From Campylobacterota bacterium (GTDB taxonomy: Bacteria; Campylobacterota; Campylobacteria; Campylobacterales; Sulfurovaceae), in NCBI GenBank assembly GCA_022600655.1, contig JAHZJZ010000237.1, positions 1 to 7,994 on the forward strand: a stretch of DNA of 7,994 nucleotides, given 5' to 3'. Position 1 is the first letter of the stretch, and every line of letters begins with the position of its first letter. The notes beneath the pieces are model-generated. The model worked only from the letters and a program-made list of their open reading frames with translations, did not search any database and was not told the DNA's origin. The position numbers were made by a program, and so were the translations under genes. Below are positions 1-4,074 of the stretch, piece after piece.

Positions 1-10
1 ACTTTTACTT

Positions 11-319
11 TTATTCATCTATAATAAGTGGTAAGTTTAGCTCTTCAGCCAAAACAATAGATTCAGACTCTCCTAAATCTAAACGAATTAGAAGCTCTTT
101 GACTTTTTTACAGTTTTTGACTTCACTAACTGTTATTTTTTCAAGAGAGATATACTCATCTACAATTCGTTTCGCTCTCTTTTGAACCGTTACCTCCCTA
201 TAAACAGAAGGAGTAATAACTATAGTGTCTGAAAAGTTAAAAAACAGGTCAAATCTCTCAATATTTATAAGAGAGATAAGTGTAGTACTGTCTGAAATGA
301 CAATGGAGTTTAAAGCCAT
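11..319 (-). CDS. DUF3368 PIN-domain toxin, C-terminally truncated (probable frameshift)
   Basis: This 102-residue protein looks like the first two thirds of a DUF3368 PIN-domain protein, the RNase toxin of a type II toxin-antitoxin pair. The acidic residues expected of a PIN active site are visible: D10 in IVISDS, E42 in YREV, E84/E86 in LDLGESES and D101 in LIIDE. Family members normally continue from that last Asp with a lysine-rich stretch and about 50 more residues; here a TAA follows IIDE directly. Removing one T from the stop region would give DEKSKS, which resembles the usual continuation, so a one-base frameshift is likely. Only ten bases remain before the window edge, so the rest cannot be seen. 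The ATG overlaps the antitoxin gene end by 10 bases and has AGAGG (327-331) as its ribosome site. The toxin is probably inactive, unless the frameshift is a sequencing error. Confidence 0.75.
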   Translation of the reverse strand: MALNSIVISDSTTLISLINIERFDLFFNFSDTIVITPSVYREVTVQKRAKRIVDEYISLEKITVSEVKNCKKVKELLIRLDLGESESIVLAEELNLPLIIDE

Positions 320-633
320 TTATTAGCCTCTGCTTTAATACTCTCTACATCATCCTCTATCCATGTGATATTCAGACTATTAAGCAGACTCATCGCCTCT
401 TGTTTTGGTATCTCTAACATCTCTGCCATCTTTCCAAGAGAGATTATCTCCATTTTATAAAGTTCAATAGCCACTGTTTTTTTTACACCTATAGAGAAAA
501 TATCATCATTGATAGGAAGGGTAATACCAATCGGCTTACCATGTCGCGTCACAAAAACAGAATCTCCCTTGTCCAGATATTTAGTCATGGAAGAGGGATT
601 ATTTTTTAAATCTCTTATGGCTACCGTCTGCAT
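310..633 (-). CDS. UPF0175-family antitoxin with Phd/YefM-like N-terminus
   Basis: This 107-residue protein has two parts. Residues 1-40 resemble the Phd/YefM antitoxin fold (VAIRDLKNNPS, then VFVTRHGKPIGITLP), which binds operator DNA. Residues about 50-107 resemble the UPF0175 helix-turn-helix domain (ELYKMEIISLGKMAEML, then a short helix around KQEAMSLLNSL). UPF0175 proteins are regularly encoded just upstream of DUF3368 PIN toxins, and that arrangement is seen here, with a 10-base overlap. The expected role is to neutralise the toxin by direct binding and to repress its own promoter. The start at 631-633 is preceded by AAAGGA eight bases upstream. Because the partner toxin seems broken, this antitoxin may now be an orphan. 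The family call rests on motif resemblance and gene order. Confidence 0.82.
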   Translation of the reverse strand: MQTVAIRDLKNNPSSMTKYLDKGDSVFVTRHGKPIGITLPINDDIFSIGVKKTVAIELYKMEIISLGKMAEMLEIPKQEAMSLLNSLNITWIEDDVESIKAEANKWL

Positions 634-663
634 AATTAATCCTTTTACTACGATTTGTAGGAA

Positions 664-712
664 TAGTATAGCTAGTTTTGACTAAAAAGAGCCAATTTAT
701 TCAAAAAAGAGC
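664..712 (-). promoter_or_regulatory. Probable promoter and operator of the UPF0175/DUF3368 pair
   Basis: On the minus strand a TATACT -10 box (665-670) lies 31 bases before the antitoxin ATG. A weak TTGGCT (690-695) sits 19 bases further upstream. The sequence GCTCTTTTT occurs twice in the same orientation (684-692 and 704-712), exactly 20 bases apart, which is about two helical turns and places both sites on one face of the DNA. This would suit cooperative binding by an autorepressor such as the antitoxin, but that is inference. Confidence 0.4.
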
Positions 713-721
713 TTTAACTCC

Positions 722-787
722 TTAGTTTCCTAGTCCTGAAAAAGATTCAAAAGTAATCTTATAGTCACTCCAAGTCCAAACAGACCT
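722..787 (-). other. Short open frame, possible frameshifted tail of the upstream remnant
   Basis: Directly after the stop of the beta-sandwich remnant, another minus-strand frame is open for 21 codons. It reads SRSVWTWSDYKITF followed by ESFSGLGN and a TAA at 722-724. It has a plausible protein composition but no start codon of its own and a stop just upstream. It may be the displaced tail of the neighbouring remnant, or of a gene since lost. It may equally be chance. Confidence 0.15.
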
Positions 788-1190
788 ACTTTATCTCTTC
801 ATACGAAATGGTTTCAGCTTCAAAGCCATAAGCATCCGTTGAAGCTGTAAGCCTACTCAGCAAAATATCACCTCGTATTATAAACTTTTCTAGACTAATA
901 AACTCATTATCGGGTTCATACTTTTTAAGATCATCACGTACATTCCAATGGTCCCAATATTGTGGACGCATATTTTTCTGTGCAATACGAATGCTAACCC
1001 CATTATCATCTAACCCTAAATTATCTTTATTTCCTGTGTATGTCATATAACGCACACCTTTTTTAGTGTTAATAATGATATAGGCTGTAAACGAATAGTC
1101 CTCTTTATTATTAATAGGATGTTTAGGTGCAAAAGTAATTTCTGAGTCATATTCCTTAAGCAAACTTAATACAAAAATCCAAACAGCCAA
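786..1190 (-). pseudogene. Orphan C-terminal beta-sandwich domain of a large secreted protein (remnant)
   Basis: The frame gives 134 residues. From about residue 28 onward it resembles an extracellular beta-sandwich domain found at the C-terminus of larger exported or surface proteins. The recognisable elements are strands around SFTAYIIINTKKG, then VRYMTYTGNKDN, the W-H-W block YWDHWNVRDDL, EPDNEFISLEKF and the closing IIRGDILLSRL. In the family this last block is usually an RGSG or RGD-like turn followed by a strand. No signal peptide or larger N-terminal part is present. The only available start is a TTG (1188-1190) inside the last codons of the preceding ATPase, read out of frame and without a ribosome site, so residues 1 to about 10 are ATPase DNA in the wrong frame. 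The segment is best read as the stranded 3' end of a gene whose front was lost when it was joined to the ATPase end at about 1165. It is probably not translated. Confidence 0.6.
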
Positions 1191-1802
1191 AGAGGAATTT
1201 TATTTCCAAATCCACTCTCTATCTCATCAGCTACTACAAAAGAGTTGGGTATATCTTTTATCTGCTCAAACGATTTATTTTTAGCACCTATCTCTACAAT
1301 ATATCTGTTTAAAACCCTAAAGTCTCCATACGTATCGAGCAGTATATTTTCATCTATTAAAGAGACTTCATTATACAGACTGCTCTTTATCTGATTTACA
1401 AAAAAAGTCTCTCTTTGTGTTCCTATATCAGCACTTTTAGAGATGGCTCTTATAAGATTGGTATTGTACATAAAGAGCTTATCAGGTTTATTTATAACCC
1501 CATAACCTCGTGCTTTTTGGTTAACACTGTTGGTCAAACTTCCTATCTCTAGGTAATGAATATACTCCAAAAGTGTTGGACGAGACACCTCTACTGCAAC
1601 AGAGAGCTTTTGATGAAGTAACCTCATAGTTCTCTTTAAGATACTGTAACATCAAGGTGGTCTTCCCCACCCCTCGTTGCCCAATAGTCAAACTGCATCG
1701 ATGCTTCCAATTTATCTGATGATAGAGGTATCTTTGATTTTTTTAAGAGAGCCTACGCAGAAGGTGTTGTTGCTCTTGAAAAAATATTGTAAAATTTATC
1801 AT
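1166..1802 (-). pseudogene. AAA-family DEXX-box ATPase with DUF4143-type C-terminus, internally deleted pseudogene
   Basis: The pieces of one ATPase are visible on the minus strand. An ATG at 1800-1802, with AAGG nine bases upstream, begins MINFTIFFQEQQHLLRRLS. An in-frame TAA at 1743-1745 interrupts it, and the same frame continues with KNQRYLYHQINWK and the Walker A loop GQRGVGKTTLMLQ (about 1635-1680), ending near YEVTSSKAL. The frame then changes by one base into the C-terminal part (VAVEVSRPTLLEYIHYLE, GYGVINKPDKLFMYNTNL, VVADEIESGFGNK), ending normally in IPLWLFGFLY at 1166. Such ATPases usually have about 370-400 residues; roughly 200, including Walker B and the sensor region, are missing. 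The junction lies near 1600-1610. A stop, a deletion and a frame change together make a functional product very unlikely. The family is common in archaea and in some bacteria, often patchily distributed, and its role is not well defined. Confidence 0.85.
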
Positions 1803-1825
1803 ACAAAACCTTTTTTATTTTGTTA

Positions 1826-1858
1826 AGTATATTTTACAATAATTTTATTTTTTGTAAA
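1826..1858 (-). promoter_or_regulatory. Likely promoter and inverted repeat of the ATPase pseudogene
   Basis: On the minus strand a TATACT -10 box (1826-1831) lies about 24 bases before the ATPase ATG. Directly upstream of it are the perfect 7-base arms TTTACAA (1833-1839) and TTGTAAA (1852-1858), separated by 12 bases and covering the -35 region. A further TTGTAAAA occurs at 1787-1794, just inside the gene. These could be operator sites, but the sequence is very AT-rich and chance pairing is possible. Confidence 0.3.
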
Positions 1859-1873
1859 GTTTGGTTTGAATAT

Positions 1874-1943
1874 AACGAGACTAAAGTCGTCGGTTCCGTA
1901 CATGCAATCTGCATTCTCGGAATCGGCGTGTTTACACCCGAAC
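1874..1943. repeat. REP-like inverted pair of 25-base palindromic units (copy A)
   Basis: Two related units face each other in the gap between the ATPase pseudogene and the DUF234 gene. The first (1874-1898) contains the hairpin CGAGACTAAAGTCGTCG; the second (1918-1943) contains CGGCGTGTTTACACCCG. Read in the same orientation they agree at 16 of 25 positions, and the differing stem bases change in pairs, so each still folds. The 19-base spacer holds its own small hairpin (ATGCA-ATC-TGCAT, 1902-1914), flanked by TTCCG and CGGAA. A related pair in the opposite arrangement lies inside hrpB (5279-5331). The layout resembles REP/BIME elements, which usually sit between genes. Confidence 0.65.
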
Positions 1944-1992
1944 TATTTAGTTTAAAATTACTCTGGATTTTTATTATCCTCAAAAATTAATT

Positions 1993-2919
1993 TTAATACT
2001 TCTTATTTTTATAAATCAACAAATCTTTCTCACTCAAACCATCAAGTAGACTAGCAAAGTCCTCATTGCTTAGAAGCATAAGATTCTTATCGTTCACCTC
2101 TTTCACTTCAGAAGTAAACCCATTTTTAGAAAAAAGCACATACTCATCTGCATTTAGTCCTACTTTTTCGCACTTCTCTTTTAAGCTGTTAAGCATGTGC
2201 ATTTTTGCTTCTGTCTTGGAGTATTTACACTCTCCTGCCAACATTTTTCCAGACTTTCTTTTGGCAAGTATGCTTATCTCTATCTTTTTGTCATAGTAAG
2301 AGCCTAGAGAAACAATAGGGTCACTCTTAAACTTGGTAACAAAACGCTCTTTTACCAACTCTAATGCCAAGTGATTACTCAATAAAATAGAAAAGTTTCC
2401 TCTTAAGGCATACCATTTTTCTTCAAACTCAGAAAAGTCACCCTTAGAAATAGTCTGATAATAAGGAGAGATGGTCGCAAACCAAAAACGCATAAAAGGA
2501 AACTCAAACAACAATTTGTCTGACTGTTTATAACGCTCATTTCGAGGTTCTTCTAAAGAGGTGTCAAATTTGAGCAGACTTTTCAGTTCCAAATAGTCCA
2601 CGGCATCTTCACCTTTGTCTCTGCCTACTCCAGCTTTTTTAAAAACAGCCTCTTCAAACTCCACACCTTGAGCAATAATGGTTAACATTAGATGATACAG
2701 ACCATTCCCATGTGTAAAATTTATAACACCTTTATGTAGGGCTTCATAATTACAAAGCACCTTCTCTTTTATAAGCTCATCGACACTTTTAGAGGTGTCA
2801 ATATCCCACCCCGTTCCACCAAATACAGTAAAATACTCTAATGCAACATCAAAGTTTCTAATATTGTTTTGGTAAGCAAAAGAGCGAAAGTGTTGTAGAA
2901 GCGTTGGTCGTTTTGACAT
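1993..2919 (-). CDS. DUF234 domain protein with degenerate PD-(D/E)XK-like nuclease region
   Basis: This 308-residue protein matches the stand-alone bacterial DUF234 type. Its N-terminal half is helical (residues about 1-120) and includes the FGGTGWDIDTSKSVDELI block. A segment at 136-170 with FEFPFMRFWFATISPYY is typical of DUF234. The C-terminal part (about 195-290) resembles a restriction-endonuclease fold. In that fold the usual signature is E-I-D followed about 14 residues later by GECK. Here GECK is present (229-232) but the first motif reads KKIEISILAK, with Ser at position 216 where Asp is expected, so the nuclease site may be dead. In archaea DUF234 is often fused to an AAA ATPase; no ATPase domain is present here, although an ATPase pseudogene lies just downstream. 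Start ATG 2917-2919 has AAGG about nine bases upstream. The gene appears monocistronic. Its function is unknown. Confidence 0.78.
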   Translation of the reverse strand: MSKRPTLLQHFRSFAYQNNIRNFDVALEYFTVFGGTGWDIDTSKSVDELIKEKVLCNYEALHKGVINFTHGNGLYHLMLTIIAQGVEFEEAVFKKAGVGRDKGEDAVDYLELKSLLKFDTSLEEPRNERYKQSDKLLFEFPFMRFWFATISPYYQTISKGDFSEFEEKWYALRGNFSILLSNHLALELVKERFVTKFKSDPIVSLGSYYDKKIEISILAKRKSGKMLAGECKYSKTEAKMHMLNSLKEKCEKVGLNADEYVLFSKNGFTSEVKEVNDKNLMLLSNEDFASLLDGLSEKDLLIYKNKKY

Positions 2920-2944
2920 GGTACAGCCTTGTTTTAGATGCGTG

Positions 2945-2950
2945 ATTATA
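2945..2950 (-). promoter_or_regulatory. -10 box of the DUF234 gene
   Basis: A perfect TATAAT on the minus strand, preceded by GGC, lies 25 bases before the DUF234 ATG. It would give a leader of about 20 bases containing the AAGG ribosome site. No good -35 box is seen at the usual distance, which is common in Campylobacterota promoters. Confidence 0.5.
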
Positions 2951-3008
2951 GCCTATTTTTAAAACAGCTATCTATCAACACAAAAGCACACGATAATTCA
3001 ACTTTAAA

Positions 3009-3350
3009 TTACAAAAATGTCTCTTTATAAACCTCTTCATCATAAGCAACATGCACTTTTCCATCACCATATTCAATCACAGGACGCTTCAACAGATAGT
3101 TCTCTTTAGCCATCCACTCTATCTTCCCCTCATCATCAAGATTCAGCTCTTTGAGCTTCAAGTCTCGGTACTTTGTTCCACGAGTATTAAAAAGCACTTT
3201 CATATCTATCTGTTTTAACCATTCACGAATCTTCTCTTCACCCACAGATTCTACTTTGTAATCTACAAAATCAAAATCGATGTTGTTATCTTTCATAAAT
3301 TTTCTTGCTTTACCTACAGTTGAGCAGGTTTTTATGCCGTATATTGTCAT
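3009..3350 (-). CDS. ArsC/YffB-family thioredoxin-fold protein (arsenate reductase-like)
   Basis: This 113-residue protein has the usual length of the ArsC/Spx/YffB family. The N-terminal YGIKTCSTVGKA carries the single family cysteine at C9 in the first loop of a thioredoxin-like fold. FNTRGTKYRDL (54-64) and LLKRPVI (86-92) are the other conserved blocks, R89 being the usual anion-binding arginine of the family. The YGIKTC form is closer to YffB-like proteins than to true ArsC, whose motif is CGTS-like, so arsenate reductase activity should not be assumed; glutathione- or thioredoxin-linked reduction is possible. No ars genes are nearby. It sits 89 bases from the DUF234 gene, which has its own -10 box, so it is probably a single-gene unit. 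The ribosome site is weak (TAGG about nine bases before ATG). Confidence 0.88.
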   Translation of the reverse strand: MTIYGIKTCSTVGKARKFMKDNNIDFDFVDYKVESVGEEKIREWLKQIDMKVLFNTRGTKYRDLKLKELNLDDEGKIEWMAKENYLLKRPVIEYGDGKVHVAYDEEVYKETFL

Positions 3351-3378
3351 ATTATTTACCTATCTTAAATTTATGCAA

Positions 3379-3384
3379 ATTATA
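3379..3384 (-). promoter_or_regulatory. -10 box of the ArsC-family gene
   Basis: TATAAT preceded by TG on the minus strand lies 28 bases before the start codon, within the 125-base divergent gap shared with the brnT promoter. No convincing -35 box is seen. Confidence 0.45.
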
Positions 3385-3440
3385 CATGAAATCTATTAAT
3401 GTAATTATTCATATATGACTATAAAAAGCATTTTTAAATA

Positions 3441-3469
3441 TTGACATTGTCATTACATTCTGCTAAACT
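3441..3469 (+). promoter_or_regulatory. brnT promoter with palindrome over the -35 box
   Basis: TTGACA (3441-3446) and TAAACT (3464-3469) are 17 bases apart, a near-consensus sigma-70 promoter. The expected transcription start falls at or next to the brnT ATG (3476), leaving no room for a ribosome site. The -35 box is part of the palindrome TGACA-T-TGTCA (3442-3452), a good candidate for the binding site of the BrnA repressor, since the BrnTA complex is known to repress its own operon. The operator assignment is inference. Confidence 0.65.
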
Positions 3470-3475
3470 GACCCT

Positions 3476-3760
3476 ATGAACTTTGAATGGGATGAAACAA
3501 AAAATAGAATCAATCAAGAAAAACATGGTATCTCATTTGAAGAAGCTGTAGAGGTTTTTGACGATGCACTACAGATATCGAAACTTGACCATCGTTTTAA
3601 CTATTTTGAAGAGCGATGGATAACCATTGGAGCAACACAAAAAGAGAAAATTTTAGTTGTTGCCAATTTATTCTTTACCGATGAAGGTGAAGAAATTATC
3701 AGAATAGTATCAGCTAGAAAAGCAAACAACAATGAAAGGAGAGCTTATGAAAAGTGTTGA
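3476..3760 (+). CDS. brnT: BrnT-family ribonuclease toxin (DUF497)
   Basis: This 94-residue protein has the hallmark blocks of BrnT, a RelE-fold ribonuclease toxin that blocks growth by cutting RNA. FEWDETKNRINQEKHGISFE (3-22) is the family's opening strand and helix. ERWITIG (46-52) and the closing IRIVSARKANNNERRAYE (75-92) are also conserved. The toxin gene comes first and its antitoxin follows with an overlap, the reverse of most type II systems and the normal order for brnTA. No ribosome site precedes the ATG (bases before it read CTGACCCT), and the predicted transcription start coincides with the start codon, so translation may be leaderless. Length and motifs look intact, so an active toxin is likely. 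Confidence 0.92.
   Translation: MNFEWDETKNRINQEKHGISFEEAVEVFDDALQISKLDHRFNYFEERWITIGATQKEKILVVANLFFTDEGEEIIRIVSARKANNNERRAYEKC
3736..3741 (+). promoter_or_regulatory. Ribosome binding site that sets the brnA start
   Basis: AAGGAG lies five bases upstream of ATG 3747 and within the end of brnT. It supports the shorter start over ATG 3732, and gives brnA a strong site while brnT has none, which would favour antitoxin excess. Confidence 0.7.
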
Positions 3761-3989
3761 AGAGAGAGCTAAATATGATGATTACGAGATGTTAGACGAG
3801 TATGACTTTTCTGATGGCATTCGAGGACGGTTTTATCAACCTAAAAAAATACCCACCTCAATGAGATTAGATAACGATATTCTAATTTTTTTAAAAAAAC
3901 AAGCCAGTGAAAAGAAGATAGCGTATCAAACCCTTATTAATAATCTGCTTCGTGAGTATATGCAAAAAGAGGGGTTGTCAAAACCTTAG
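3747..3989 (+). CDS. brnA: BrnA-family antitoxin
   Basis: This 80-residue protein is the partner of BrnT. YEMLDEYDFSDGIRGRFYQP (13-32) is the BrnA signature region expected to contact the toxin. The C-terminal part, TSMRLDNDILIFLKKQ through AYQTLINNLLREYM (37-72), is a ribbon-helix-helix DNA-binding domain of the CopG type. I place the start at ATG 3747, because AAGGAG (3736-3741) lies five bases before it and MKSVEERAKYDDYEML matches the usual N-terminus. A longer form from ATG 3732 (five extra residues) lacks a ribosome site. The gene overlaps brnT by 14 bases, which suggests translational coupling. It should neutralise BrnT and repress the operon. Confidence 0.9.
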   Translation: MKSVEERAKYDDYEMLDEYDFSDGIRGRFYQPKKIPTSMRLDNDILIFLKKQASEKKIAYQTLINNLLREYMQKEGLSKP

Positions 3990-4006
3990 GGTGGGTCACA
4001 CCCACC
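3990..4006 (+). terminator. Hairpin after brnA, possible terminator and dispersed repeat
   Basis: Immediately after the brnA stop codon, GGTGGGT and ACCCACC form a perfect 7-bp GC-rich stem around the loop CAC, followed by GTTTAATT. The T run is short, so termination may be weak. The same design (TAGG, a 7-bp stem, a short loop) recurs inside hrpB at 5609-5626 with a compensated base-pair change, so this may also be a small mobile palindrome that serves as a terminator. Confidence 0.55.
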
Positions 4007-4063
4007 GTTTAATTATACTTGCATACAAATATGTCTCTGCCGAAAGGCTTTACTTTGTTATTG

Positions 4064-4069
4064 TATAAT
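4064..4069 (+). promoter_or_regulatory. -10 box directly in front of hrpB
   Basis: A perfect TATAAT ends five bases before the hrpB ATG. The expected transcription start falls on or next to that ATG, and no Shine-Dalgarno sequence is present (the bases between are CCCAC). This suggests a leaderless hrpB message. No clear -35 box is seen. A longer transcript from upstream is also possible. Confidence 0.5.
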
Positions 4070-4074
4070 CCCAC

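Noticed and set aside
1963..1981. Possible terminator for the DUF234 gene (GGAT/ATCC arms)
   Set aside because: The stem is only four pairs with a seven-base loop and no following T run.
1983..1994. 12-bp perfect palindrome AAAATTAATTTT at the end of the DUF234 gene
   Set aside because: It consists only of A and T in a very AT-rich stretch overlapping a stop codon, so chance is the simplest explanation.
2066..2296. Plus-strand frame of 76 codons opposite the DUF234 gene
   Set aside because: It lies wholly within the well-supported DUF234 gene and its peptide resembles no protein; it is a shadow of the coding strand.
3732..3746. Longer brnA start at ATG 3732
   Set aside because: It has no ribosome site, while ATG 3747 has AAGGAG at the correct distance and begins with the family's usual N-terminus.
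4040..4049. GCC-GAAA-GGC mini-hairpin upstream of hrpB
   Set aside because: Three base pairs are too few to support a regulatory element, even with a stable loop type.
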